A stretch of 53,869 nt of DNA, taken from Rhodospirillales bacterium (GTDB taxonomy: Bacteria > Pseudomonadota > Alphaproteobacteria > Rhodospirillales > Casp-alpha2). The position numbers were made by a program, and so were the translations under genes. This document shows positions 25,698 to 34,484 of the stretch, piece after piece (within the stretch, counting starts at the first letter, position 1; the number at the start of each line of letters is the position of its first letter). The stretch is from the NCBI GenBank assembly GCA_028825025.1, contig JAPKAX010000003.1, positions 1-53,869 of the forward strand, given 5' to 3'. The notes beneath the pieces are model-generated. The model was given only the letters and a program-made list of their open reading frames with translations, did no database searches and was not told the origin of the DNA.

Positions 25698-26669
25698 ATG
25701 CACAAAGCGCCGACAATCGACCCAGCCCAACAACCAGATCCGAATGCTGTTTCTTTCGATTTAAAGCATGCCCTATCTTCAATTGTATCCGTGCAGAGTA
25801 AAATCTCTGAAAATGGCTTTACCGCCCAAACTTTAGGCACGGAACGAGCCGGGCACGGCATTGTTATTGGCGATCGGGGGCTGATTTTAACCATTGGTTA
25901 TTTAACCGTCGAAGCTGAAACCATTTGGCTGGTCGATCATACCGGCGCTGCGGTTGCCGGGCACGTTCGGGGTTATGACCAAGAAACCGGCTTTGGCTTG
26001 ATCCAAGCAATGGGCACATTGAATGCGCCAATAATGGAATTGGGAAAATCGTCTGACTTGAGCATTGGCGATGACGTTATTTTGGCCGGTCATGGGGGCC
26101 GATCGGGTTCGATCAATGCCCGAGTTGCCGCAAAACAGGAATTTACCGGCTATTGGGAATACTTGCTAAGTGAAGCCATTTTAACTAAGCCCCCTCACCC
26201 CTTTTGGGGCGGCAGCGCTTTGATTACAGAAACGGGAAAGCTCGGTGGTATTGGCTCTTTATTCGTTCAGCAGAATGATGTTAATGGATTACCATTTGAT
26301 GGTAACATGGTTGTCCCCATCGATTTATTACCGCCTATTTTGGATGATTTAATGACCTATGGCCGGGTCAATAAAAATGCCCGCCCTTGGCTGGGAATTC
26401 TAACAGCTGAAGTATCGAATAATTTAGTCATTGCAGGCGTCGTTGGTAATGGACCGGGCCAACATGCGGGGCTTGAAGTTGGCGACATTTTGCATGCCAT
26501 TGACGGACGACCAATTGAGGATTTAGCAACGTTCTACCGCGAGCTTTGGGGTCGTGGTGATGCTGGGGTGATTGTGATGTTGACCATTTACCGAGATGAC
26601 AAAGTGTTTGAAGCTGGCGTTCAGTCGGGTGACCGAAACACGTTCATGGTCAAACCCAGCTTCCATTGA
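25698..26669 (+). CDS. Trypsin-fold/PDZ protein with degenerate catalytic triad (pseudoprotease, HtrA-like)
   Basis: A 323-residue protein with a chymotrypsin-like double barrel (about 25-210) and a PDZ domain (about 225-310: PWLGILTAEV, PGQHAGLEVGDILHAIDGRPIEDLATFY). Aligned by eye with Deg/HtrA enzymes, the His position (TNNHVV) is here TIGYLT (Tyr68). The Asp position (SDIAL) is TGFGL (Gly98), and the Ser position (GNSGG) is FWGGS (Gly171). All three catalytic residues are therefore replaced while the fold and PDZ are intact and the frame is clean. No signal peptide is visible, so it may be cytoplasmic and act as a binding or scaffold protein. A four-base gap links it to the AlkB-like gene. 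Confidence 0.75.
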   Translation: MHKAPTIDPAQQPDPNAVSFDLKHALSSIVSVQSKISENGFTAQTLGTERAGHGIVIGDRGLILTIGYLTVEAETIWLVDHTGAAVAGHVRGYDQETGFGLIQAMGTLNAPIMELGKSSDLSIGDDVILAGHGGRSGSINARVAAKQEFTGYWEYLLSEAILTKPPHPFWGGSALITETGKLGGIGSLFVQQNDVNGLPFDGNMVVPIDLLPPILDDLMTYGRVNKNARPWLGILTAEVSNNLVIAGVVGNGPGQHAGLEVGDILHAIDGRPIEDLATFYRELWGRGDAGVIVMLTIYRDDKVFEAGVQSGDRNTFMVKPSFH

Positions 26670-26677
26670 TTTTAAGC

Positions 26678-27280
26678 ATGCGCAAAATGCCAACATCAAT
26701 TCCAATTGAAGGCGGGGATTTACTTCTCTTTGAAGATGTTATACCGCCCGATAAAAGCGCAGATACGCTCACCCAGTTGATCACTAATGTGGATTGGCAA
26801 AAAGAAACTTTATTTCTATTTGGGCGGCACATTAAAGTGCCCCGCTTGACCGCATGGTATGGCGATGAGGCCTACACCTATTCAGGTGTAAGGCATGAAC
26901 CCAAGAACTGGGTACCGATTTTAAACGCGTTACGGAATTTGGTTCAAAACAAAACGAATAAACCCTTTAATTCCGTTCTACTGAATCACTACCGAAGTGG
27001 CAGCGATAGCATGTCTTGGCATAGTGATAATGAACCAGAGCTTGGTTTAAACCCCACAATTGCGTCACTGAGTTTTGGTGGAACTCGGCGGTTTCGGTTT
27101 CGCAATATATCAGATAAAAAACAAACCCTATCGATTGATTTATCAGATGCCAGCTTGTTGGTCATGGCCGGCCCGCTTCAGCACAATTGGCAACACGCTT
27201 TACCAAAAACAAAGAAAACAGTCGCTCCAAGGATCAACCTAACTTTTCGCCATATCAAAACCCTAGGGTCTAGACCCTAG
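26678..27280 (+). CDS. AlkB-like 2-oxoglutarate/Fe(II) dioxygenase
   Basis: A 200-residue dioxygenase related to AlkB/ALKBH2-3. The Fe ligands are the HxD of MSWHSDNEPELG and the later His in LQHNWQHALPK; the oxoglutarate-binding Arg lies in PRINLTFR. The upstream VPRLTAWYGD, YTYSGV and FNSVLLNHYRSGSDSM are typical of the nucleic-acid demethylase branch. It is expected to remove alkyl lesions from DNA or RNA. ATG 26678 is used. It starts immediately behind the pseudoprotease gene and ends convergently with the M81 gene, the stop codons overlapping inside a palindrome. Confidence 0.88.
   Translation: MRKMPTSIPIEGGDLLLFEDVIPPDKSADTLTQLITNVDWQKETLFLFGRHIKVPRLTAWYGDEAYTYSGVRHEPKNWVPILNALRNLVQNKTNKPFNSVLLNHYRSGSDSMSWHSDNEPELGLNPTIASLSFGGTRRFRFRNISDKKQTLSIDLSDASLLVMAGPLQHNWQHALPKTKKTVAPRINLTFRHIKTLGSRP
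27263..27280. repeat. 18-bp perfect palindrome over two convergent stop codons
   Basis: CTAGGGTCTAGACCCTAG reads identically on both strands and contains the TAG of the AlkB-like gene and the TAG of the M81 gene, which overlap. In RNA it would form a hairpin on either transcript, but without a U-tract. It may help separate the two convergent transcripts. Confidence 0.6.
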
Positions 27281-28764
27281 TCTAAATCGAGAGGAAAAAC
27301 CGGGCGGCGAAGTTTTGTGTAGGTTAGCTCTTTATAATTTCTGGACGTTAATCCACCGCCGCTATCAACAACAATAACTTCCGATGCAATCGGTGCATAA
27401 GCTGCTCTGAAGTGGTGTGCAGATTTAACCGCTAAGACATCTTTTTCACGCGGATTGATATTGGCGTGCTCGAAAAAGTTAGTGTCGTAGTTTTGAAAGC
27501 GACCACTGACCATAACAATATCAATGCCACCCACCCGAAGCACAACCGTTGGCCCCATTTGGATTTCCGTTCCAGCCATCATTGGGCCTTTGAGCTTCAA
27601 CGAGCCATCCGTTATCGCAACGACACTACCCGTAACGGGAATAGGAGCGCCATATTTAGGGTCGATTTTGCCACCAATAGCAACCACCACATGGGCCCCT
27701 AACCCCTGCCCCACGCAAGTCTGAACCGCAACGGGATCGTAGAGCGTGCCAAAGGCTGCATTTTGCAAGTCCGCATCAATCATTGCTTTTAACAAACGCG
27801 TGCCGTCGCCATAAGCGCCGCCGCCGGGGTTATCGGCAAAATCTGCTAAAACAACAGGGGCTGGGCGTTTACCCGCCACTAAAACCCGTTCCATTGCTTC
27901 TTCAATCGATATGGGATCAATCGTAATCCGGTGGCGACTTTGCCAGACTTCCTCAATCAGTTTATCTGCCAATTTTTGAAATTCGGGCGCATTCCCATCC
28001 CCAACCACAACACAGGCCGGACCCGTGTCATGAATATCAACCCAAGGGAACCCGCACGCAATGGTGCTTGATAACACGCCGGGCACTGAATGGGTTCCGG
28101 TTTTTGCACTTAGCAAAACTTCCGTCATAGGGCCGGGTGTCGTTGTTCGCCCATGATCCAGCCCATCCATCATTTCAGCCCGCGCCATAACCGTTTTAGG
28201 GTTAATCTCGCCGTTCAATGTTCGTTGCATCAACTGCGCAGCTTCATTGGCAATTTCGTACTGATCGACATGCGGATACGTTCGATAGATCACAATGATA
28301 TCGGCCAAGGCAGCCATTTGGTCGGTGATATTGGCATGTAAATCTAAGGTCATTGCGATCGGTACATCCTGGCCAATGGCATCCCTGATCCGGCGCAACA
28401 ACTCGCCTTCTCCATCGTCGACGTGGCTACACACCATAGCCCCATGCAGGGCCAAACAAATGCCATCAAACGGGCCTTGATCTGAAATACTACCCAATAT
28501 GACGTTCGAAATATGTTCAAAAACATCTTCCGTCACTTTGCCAGATGGGGTTGCATTGGCATAAACAGGAAACACACCTTGCCAATCGAAACGTTCACAC
28601 GCATCAATAAAGGCGGCAATTTCGGTCTTTGTCCGACGCATTTTTGTTGTCACTTCATCGCCATAATAAAGCGTTCGGGCTTTATAGGAATCAAGTGTCG
28701 TCGGCAACTGACTAAACGTGTTGGTTTCGTGCATAAATCCAGCAATCAAGACACGCTTTTGCAT
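27277..28764 (-). CDS. M81-family (MlrC-like) metallopeptidase/hydrolase
   Basis: A 495-residue member of the MlrC family. VLIAGFMHETNTFSQLPTTLDSY is the N-terminal signature. ALHGAMV, MTLDLHANIT, YRTYPHVDQYE and the C-terminal VLADFADNPGGGAYGD and LRRPVFPLDLD are conserved. MlrC itself is the peptidase that degrades linearised microcystin, but most relatives act on unknown amide substrates, so the name indicates family only. It follows an amidase with a four-base gap and shares the operon with a tautomerase remnant. A second M81 gene lies 3.3 kb away on the other strand. Confidence 0.88.
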   Translation of the reverse strand: MQKRVLIAGFMHETNTFSQLPTTLDSYKARTLYYGDEVTTKMRRTKTEIAAFIDACERFDWQGVFPVYANATPSGKVTEDVFEHISNVILGSISDQGPFDGICLALHGAMVCSHVDDGEGELLRRIRDAIGQDVPIAMTLDLHANITDQMAALADIIVIYRTYPHVDQYEIANEAAQLMQRTLNGEINPKTVMARAEMMDGLDHGRTTTPGPMTEVLLSAKTGTHSVPGVLSSTIACGFPWVDIHDTGPACVVVGDGNAPEFQKLADKLIEEVWQSRHRITIDPISIEEAMERVLVAGKRPAPVVLADFADNPGGGAYGDGTRLLKAMIDADLQNAAFGTLYDPVAVQTCVGQGLGAHVVVAIGGKIDPKYGAPIPVTGSVVAITDGSLKLKGPMMAGTEIQMGPTVVLRVGGIDIVMVSGRFQNYDTNFFEHANINPREKDVLAVKSAHHFRAAYAPIASEVIVVDSGGGLTSRNYKELTYTKLRRPVFPLDLD

Positions 28765-28768
28765 CTTG

Positions 28769-30199
28769 TTACCCTTTCAGCGCATCTAAATTTGGCTTTG
28801 GACGTACCAAGTCAGGATTGTTTGCCAAATAACGTTCCAATGAATAGGCGGCTTGCAGAACAAACCGATCAGAACCGTTCGGGCCAGCGATCTGAATACC
28901 AAACGGCATGCCTTTATGATCCACACCCAAAGGCAATGAAACAATAGCAGGCGTCGCCATTGTCAAACCATACGCCAAAGCCAGCCAGCGCATGTACGTT
29001 GGCATTTTTTCGCCATTGATTTCACTAGCATACCATTGCTCGTGTGGGAACGGTGATACCGATGCGGTTGGGCAAATGATTAAATCTACTTCGTCGAACA
29101 CATCCATAACATTGTTATAAATTTTCGATTGTTCCGCATTCGCCCACGCCACATCAGCGGCACTATATTCAAGCCCCCGGGTTACGTTATCAATAACGTT
29201 CGGGTTCAATTGATCCCGGTGGTTCTTAACGCGCTCCCCATGAGCACTAATGAAATTAATCCCACGTGTAATCTCAAACGCGTCATGAACATTGCACAAA
29301 TCTGGGTCACGATCTTCGGCCATACCGAACACACTACGGAAGCTATTTGTTTTATCAACAAAAACTTTGCGAATGTCATTGTCTACAGGGGCGCAACCCA
29401 AATCTGTTGAAATGGCAACCTGTAAACAACCCAAATCGATTTCAGTTACTGGGTTCAGCAGCTCTGTATCCATGGACTTTGAAAACGGATCGCGTATATC
29501 GGTGCTGGTTTGGGCAGAAAGCATTAAGGATACATCAGCAACTGTTCGTCCCATGCCGCCTTGAACTGAATACGGGCTTAAACCTACGGTTCGTTTGGGC
29601 ACCGGAACAACGCCTGGCGATGGACGGAACCCAACAACGCCGCAATATCCAGCGGGCGTGCGCAAGCTTCCGCCGTAATCAGAACCACTGGCTAATGAAA
29701 CCATACCCGTTGCCAATGCAGCCGCGGAACCACCTGATGAACCAGCCGGAGTAAGATCCGTATTGAACGGATTTCCCGTTGCCCCATAAACGGTGTTGCG
29801 GGTATTGGCACCAGCACCGAATTCAGGAGTGTTTGTTTTTGCCAGAATGATAGCGCCTTCTTCACGGACGTTTTCAACCGACAAATCATCGGTTTCAGGA
29901 ACGTTATTTTCATATAACATCGACCCATAAGTTGTACGCAAACCGGCTGTTGCTTCCAAATCTTTAATTCCGACTGGAAGCCCGTGAAGCAGGCCTAAAT
30001 CTTCGCCATCCATAACCGCTTGTTCAGCAAACTTGGCTTCAGCGCGGGCGTTATCAACGTCCATAGCAACAATTGCATTTACTCTGCCATTAACGTCTTC
30101 AATCCGCTTCAACGTGCTTTCTAAAAGCTCTACAGGTGAAATTTCTTTGGTCCCAATACGCCGGCGCTGTTCAACAGCATCTATATCACATAATGACAT
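28769..30199 (-). CDS. Amidase signature family hydrolase
   Basis: A 476-residue amidase with the Ser-cisSer-Lys triad: Lys in LPVGIKDLEA, cis-Ser in PAGSSGGSAAALA, and the nucleophile Ser in SGSDYGGSLRTPA. N-terminal EISPVELLESTLKRIE and the C-terminal PAIVSLPLGVDHKGMPFGIQIAG are normal. No GatB or GatC neighbours are present, so it is a catabolic amidase rather than the tRNA amidotransferase. AAGGAAG precedes the start. It sits between a tautomerase remnant and an M81 gene on the same strand, suggesting sequential hydrolysis of an amide or peptide-like compound, substrate unknown. Confidence 0.88.
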   Translation of the reverse strand: MSLCDIDAVEQRRRIGTKEISPVELLESTLKRIEDVNGRVNAIVAMDVDNARAEAKFAEQAVMDGEDLGLLHGLPVGIKDLEATAGLRTTYGSMLYENNVPETDDLSVENVREEGAIILAKTNTPEFGAGANTRNTVYGATGNPFNTDLTPAGSSGGSAAALATGMVSLASGSDYGGSLRTPAGYCGVVGFRPSPGVVPVPKRTVGLSPYSVQGGMGRTVADVSLMLSAQTSTDIRDPFSKSMDTELLNPVTEIDLGCLQVAISTDLGCAPVDNDIRKVFVDKTNSFRSVFGMAEDRDPDLCNVHDAFEITRGINFISAHGERVKNHRDQLNPNVIDNVTRGLEYSAADVAWANAEQSKIYNNVMDVFDEVDLIICPTASVSPFPHEQWYASEINGEKMPTYMRWLALAYGLTMATPAIVSLPLGVDHKGMPFGIQIAGPNGSDRFVLQAAYSLERYLANNPDLVRPKPNLDALKG

Positions 30200-30225
30200 T
30201 TCTTTATTACTTCCTTAGGTCATGG

Positions 30226-30421
30226 TTAATCGGGGAATTTGTCAGCATATAACTCGCCACCAGCTACCCAGTTTTCTTTCTCAATTTCGTCAATAATAAC
30301 ATTTATGGATGCTTCACCAGTCCCGGTAACACCCACTATTTCTGCGTTTAAAGCCCTAATCAGCTCCCGCTTTTTTTTAAATTGTACGGCCTTTGAACAT
30401 TTCAACCCGGATGATCGGCAT
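30226..30421 (-). pseudogene. Tautomerase (4-oxalocrotonate tautomerase-like) with frameshift at an A8 tract
   Basis: ATG 30421 follows AAAGGA and starts MPIIRVEMFKGRTI, with the catalytic Pro1 after Met removal. It then meets TAA. In the next frame the protein continues KRELIRALNAEIVGVTG and INVIIDEIEKENWVAGGELYAD to a normal stop. The break falls at a run of eight A residues on the coding strand (30371-30378). The length is 196 bases, 65 codons plus one, so a one-base slip explains it. Polymerase slippage could yield some full-length product, or this could be a sequencing error; otherwise the gene is dead. Confidence 0.75.
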
Positions 30422-30432
30422 AACTTGATCCT

Positions 30433-30665
30433 TTATTCATATAAATAACATTCAACTACACCCGAACCCGTTTGAACAGGTGTCGGTCGAATATACTCAC
30501 ATTTATCCAACTTTTTGACACACCTAGGATAAAGTACAACCCCCCAGTGGATTAATCGGGTTGGGATATTACGTACCCAAATGAGTGTCTGTCAATCCTA
30601 ATACGGGATCTGGCGTAAGAACGGAGTCCATTAAAGCCTGCGTATAGGGATGCTGGCGCTTGGCC
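30433..30665 (-). pseudogene. C-terminal remnant of an oligopeptide ABC transporter ATPase (OppF/DppF-like)
   Basis: The reading QHPYTQALMDSVLTPDPVLG, then a stop, YPNPINP, then in a shifted frame LYPRCVKKLDKCEYIRPTP and VVECYLYE ending in TAA is the classic C-terminal tail of Opp/Dpp ATPases (HPYT-ALL ... NP-PSGC-FHPRC ... CH). Only the last 75 residues or so remain, with one stop and one frame change. The ATPase core is missing; its sequence is joined to a binding-protein fragment at about 30655-30665. The stop overlaps the ribosome site of the tautomerase, showing the old operon order. Confidence 0.72.
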
Positions 30666-31885
30666 TTTCCAAACCCTGCTCCGTAGCGCTTTATAAGGGT
30701 TGAATTTCACATTCGTTTTAATACTGATTTTTTCAAACACCCAACAACAGCTTCTGAATATTCGCGTTCACGGCAGCCAAACGAATAGATCTCGAAGTCA
30801 TCAGGATACCCCGCTTCAGTCAAATATTTTTGGCTAACGCAGGGACATAGCTATATTTAGTAACATCTTGAGTGAAGCCGAATTGGCTTGGGAAGCAGGC
30901 TGAACGAATTACGATGGATGAGCCGCCAACTAATTCACGCAAAATTGTTGCGCGGTCAATGGCATGGGTAATCGCCAATGGGACCTTTTTATTTTTGAGC
31001 GGTGATCCATTAGCCCGGTCAGCCCGGTCCATCGCAATATAATTTATCCGCATGGTCGTCGCATTCACAACGTGAACCGCATCCATACTCTTTAAGTCTT
31101 GGACTTTAATCTTTCCTAAATTCAAAAATCCAATCAACACCTCCGGTCAACAGCCCTGCCATTTGCGTTTCAGTGTCGCCAATTGTTCAGAACACAAACC
31201 TAACAACCAATGTTTTACCTTCAGGGCTTCCTTCCATGTAAATATTATTGATTCCCATGATCACGGAATCACCTGGAATAGCCTTTGTTATTTTATTCGG
31301 GCCCGTGCCAATGGGTTTAACTGTTGCGTAATCAAACTTTTCTTCGGCATCTTCTTTGTCTGTTGACCAAATTTCAGATGGCAAAATGGCATTTGAACCT
31401 GACAAAAACTTAAGCGCCGCCAGGTAGGTTTTTTTTACTCGATCCAAACTTTATAAGGACCAAGTTTTGTTGTCTTCTTCATCCAACTGACATTACGCTT
31501 GGTAAAAATACTACTATCTGAGCAGGTCACATGATTAAAGGTCGCGACAACATCATTGGCATCAAAGCCAGTTCCATCACTGAACTTCACAATTTTACGT
31601 AAATCAAACTCAAATGTGGTGTTATTTACCCACTTATAGGATTTGACCAGCAAGGGCTTGTATTCAAATATTTTTGTGTCACGGTATAATAGATTGTCCC
31701 ATGCATGGCGTTACATAATCACTGCTTCACGGACGTTGTTGTTATAAAGAAGGGCGACGCTTAGTTCGCTAGTTGTTGCCTAAATCAACGTGTCATCCGC
31801 TTTGCCTAACAATACAGGTTGTGCCAGAAGTGAACCGGTAGACAGACTTCATCCAACAGCAAAAAAATTATTCGTTTTAATTATC
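30660..31885 (-). pseudogene. Decayed peptide/opine-type ABC binding protein (SBP family 5)
   Basis: Fragments in changing frames read SELSVALLYNNNVREAVIM, DNLLYRDTKIFEYKPLL, TTFEFDLRKIVKFSDGTGF, ANDVVATFNHV, PIGTGPNKITKAIPGD, VPLAITHAIDRATILRELVGG and YLTEAGYPDDFEIYS followed by CREREYSEAVVG. These match, in order, an extracellular solute-binding protein family 5. At least three stops and several frameshifts are present. At about 30660 the fragment fuses to the ATPase tail, so the permeases and most of the ATPase were deleted. Such importers are common beside M81 peptidase genes, two of which flank it. Confidence 0.82.
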
Positions 31886-32030
31886 CTATAACGTGTAGTT
31901 TTATTACAAATACTCAACTTAATTATGAAATAGAATGCACTCTAGAACAATGCCAATAGACCAATTTTCATATCAATTCCCTACAATTTTACAAATGCAT
32001 TAAACCGCATCCAACGTGAACGAGCACTCT

Positions 32031-33536
32031 ATGACCAACAATATCCTTACAGGCTTTATTTCCCATGAAACGGCGACGTTTAGTCAACGATCAACAACCC
32101 TGGATGATTTTCGAAACTCGACTTTCATACTTGGTAATGAGATCCCAGAACAAACGCAAAATTCAAATATGGAACCTGCGGGATTTATAAAAGCGGCTGA
32201 AATTTATGACTGGCAACTTATCCATACCGTTGCCGCAGTCGCGACCCCATCAGGGCCAGTAACACAAGACGCATGGGATGTCTGTTCCGGCGCAATTTTA
32301 GATGCGGCGAGGGCTCATAAATCTCAAATTAACGGTGTTTTGTTAGGGTTGCATGGCGCTATGGCCATCGAAAGCGACTTTGATGCAGAAGGACAATTGC
32401 TTGAAAATTTGCGCCAAATTTTAGGCCCCGATATCCCCATTGCCGCAACGTTGGACTTACATGCCAACGTAACGGATCGGATGGTTGAAAATTCAGATAT
32501 ATTATCCGCCTATCGAACCCATCCCCATGTTGATCAAATATCAACGGTGATGCGGGCCGCAGAACTTTTGGATCAAACGGTGCGCGGCATTATACACCCC
32601 ATAACCATCATCGCCCGTCGCGCCATGGTTACAGGCTTAGATTATGGACGAACAACGGCCAACAACCCAATGACCGAATTACTAGCCCAAGCCGATATAT
32701 TGGAGGCCCAAGATCCCAAATTACTGACCATTAGCATTTGTGCCGGTTTCCGCTTAACAGATATTGAACAGGCTGGCCCCAGCGTCACGATCACCAGCAA
32801 TGGCGACAATTTAGAGTACACCCAGATGGCTGATCATTTTATGGATTATGCATGGGAACACAGGCATTTCGATTCCAATACGTACCTGACAACAAACCAA
32901 TGCATGACAGAAGTTCAATTCTTGTTGGGCGAAAAAAAACCACCCCAAAAATCAGGCCCAATCGTCATTGCAGATCATGCAGACAATCCGGGTTCAGGGG
33001 CCTATGGCGATTCTACTTATTTGCTAAAATCGATGTTGGATGCAAAACTAACAAACGCCGCATTTGGCACCCTTTATGACCCTATTGCTGCTCAAACATT
33101 GGCCCAAGCAGGGGTTGGGGCTGAAGTGTCGTTGTTTGTTGGTGGAAAAACGGACCCAAGGTTTGGCCCCCCTATATTTGTTACTGGGCGCGTCCTAGAG
33201 ATCACGGATGGGCGGTATCAGGCCCTTGGCACTTACGTTAACGGCAGCTGGCAAAACTTAGGGCAAAGCGTGGTTTTACACATCGCCGGGGTTGATGTTT
33301 TGATTGCATCTAACTGTATTCAAACAACTGAAATTGAAACCTTTAGTCATGCCAATATTAATGTGTTCGATAAAACCGTTATCGCGGTCAAATCGAGGCA
33401 ACATTTTAGAGCCGCTTTTGAGCCTATTGCAAGCACAGTTCTAATCGTTGATTGTGGAGCCCTATCAACCAACAATCTTTCAACCCTTCCCTACAAAAAC
33501 TTGCGCCGACCCATTTACCCTTTGGATTTAGACTAA
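32031..33536 (+). CDS. Second M81-family (MlrC-like) metallopeptidase/hydrolase
   Basis: A 501-residue paralogue of the M81 protein at 27.3-28.8 kb. The N-terminus is GFISHETATFSQRSTTLDDF, where the family HETNTF has Ala instead of Asn. ALHGAMA-like GLHGAMAIESDFDAEG, ATLDLHANVTDRM, YRTHPHVDQIS, TGLDYGRTT and the C-terminal ADNPGSGAYGD and NLRRPIYPLDLD are intact. ATG 32031 (MTNNILTGF) is chosen over a GTG five codons upstream. It faces away from the decayed binding-protein gene, with about 145 bp between. The two paralogues differ widely, so they may have different substrates; a recent tandem duplication is unlikely. Confidence 0.87.
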   Translation: MTNNILTGFISHETATFSQRSTTLDDFRNSTFILGNEIPEQTQNSNMEPAGFIKAAEIYDWQLIHTVAAVATPSGPVTQDAWDVCSGAILDAARAHKSQINGVLLGLHGAMAIESDFDAEGQLLENLRQILGPDIPIAATLDLHANVTDRMVENSDILSAYRTHPHVDQISTVMRAAELLDQTVRGIIHPITIIARRAMVTGLDYGRTTANNPMTELLAQADILEAQDPKLLTISICAGFRLTDIEQAGPSVTITSNGDNLEYTQMADHFMDYAWEHRHFDSNTYLTTNQCMTEVQFLLGEKKPPQKSGPIVIADHADNPGSGAYGDSTYLLKSMLDAKLTNAAFGTLYDPIAAQTLAQAGVGAEVSLFVGGKTDPRFGPPIFVTGRVLEITDGRYQALGTYVNGSWQNLGQSVVLHIAGVDVLIASNCIQTTEIETFSHANINVFDKTVIAVKSRQHFRAAFEPIASTVLIVDCGALSTNNLSTLPYKNLRRPIYPLDLD

Positions 33537-33541
33537 ACCTT

Positions 33542-34453
33542 TTGACTGAAACTGTTATAAAGCCAAACCAACGTATATCAACAACAGCTCAAGGCGCGCT
33601 TTGGATGGTTTTATCCTGCGCTTTGTTATCAGCCTTAGCGGCGATCGCACGGTATTTATCGCTTGAAGGCCTTCACCCCAACATCATTGCTTTTTTCCGC
33701 TTATTTCTAGCACTGTTGTGCATAGTTCCTTGGGCAATTCATGTGGGCGTTGAAGAGTTAAAAACAGATAAGTTTAAACTCTATTGTTTTCGCGCTCTGA
33801 TTAGCATGGGCGCATTAATGACTTGGTTTTGGGCCATTTCACTTATGCCGTTGGCTGAAATGACGGCAATTAGCTTTTTGGCCCCCATTTTCACGACCAT
33901 AGGTGCCGCTGTTTTTTTAAAGGAAATCGTTCGCGCTCGGCGTTGGACGGCAACAATCATTGGGTTTATAGGCGGCTTAATTATTATTCGCCCCGGCATC
34001 ATCGAGATGACAGCGGGCAGCTACATTGCGCTTTTGGGGGCTGTATTTATTGGCATATCAATCCTTAACATTAAAACGCTAAGCCGCACAGAAAGTCCAA
34101 ATAAAATCGTCTTTTACATGAGCATTTTAATGACCCCCGCCGCCTTGATTCCGGCACTTATGGTATGGGAAACACCTGATACACATTATTGGGGATGGAT
34201 TGCAGCCATGGGACCTTTGGGGGTTGCAGCACATATCACCCTCGTGCGTGCTTATTCATTGGGCGATGCATCGGCCATTGTACCTTTTGATTTTTCGCGT
34301 TTATTATTTGCCGTACTAATTGGCTGGATCGCGTTTGGTGAAGTTGCGGATGTATGGACGTGGGTTGGCGGATTAGTTATCTTTTCATCCTCAGTATTCA
34401 TCGTTCGGCGTGAAAGCGCCGTCAAAACAGAAAATCGCATAAAAACAGAATAA
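33542..34453 (+). CDS. EamA/DMT-family transporter
   Basis: An inner-membrane carrier with ten hydrophobic helices in two EamA repeats. The first is ALWMVLSCALLSALAAIARYLS and onwards, with the conserved PLAEMTAISFLAPIFTTIGAAVFLKE motif; the second is IALLGAVFIGISILNIKTLSR onwards. The start is uncertain. A TTG at 33542, six bases after the M81 stop, gives 303 residues, the normal DMT length; longer starts would overlap the M81 gene. Close spacing implies co-transcription with the second M81 gene, so it may export or import a product of that hydrolase; the substrate is unknown. Confidence 0.85.
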   Translation: MTETVIKPNQRISTTAQGALWMVLSCALLSALAAIARYLSLEGLHPNIIAFFRLFLALLCIVPWAIHVGVEELKTDKFKLYCFRALISMGALMTWFWAISLMPLAEMTAISFLAPIFTTIGAAVFLKEIVRARRWTATIIGFIGGLIIIRPGIIEMTAGSYIALLGAVFIGISILNIKTLSRTESPNKIVFYMSILMTPAALIPALMVWETPDTHYWGWIAAMGPLGVAAHITLVRAYSLGDASAIVPFDFSRLLFAVLIGWIAFGEVADVWTWVGGLVIFSSSVFIVRRESAVKTENRIKTE

Positions 34454-34484
34454 CGCCACTCAAACAGCTAGAGCATTTCAAAAC

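Noticed and set aside
27277-28764. Microcystin degradation (mlr) cluster
   Set aside because: Only MlrC-family proteins are present, twice, with no mlrA, mlrB or mlrD; the family is broad.
28769-30199. GatA subunit of tRNA amidotransferase
   Set aside because: No gatB/gatC nearby and the sequence is in an operon with a tautomerase and an M81 hydrolase.
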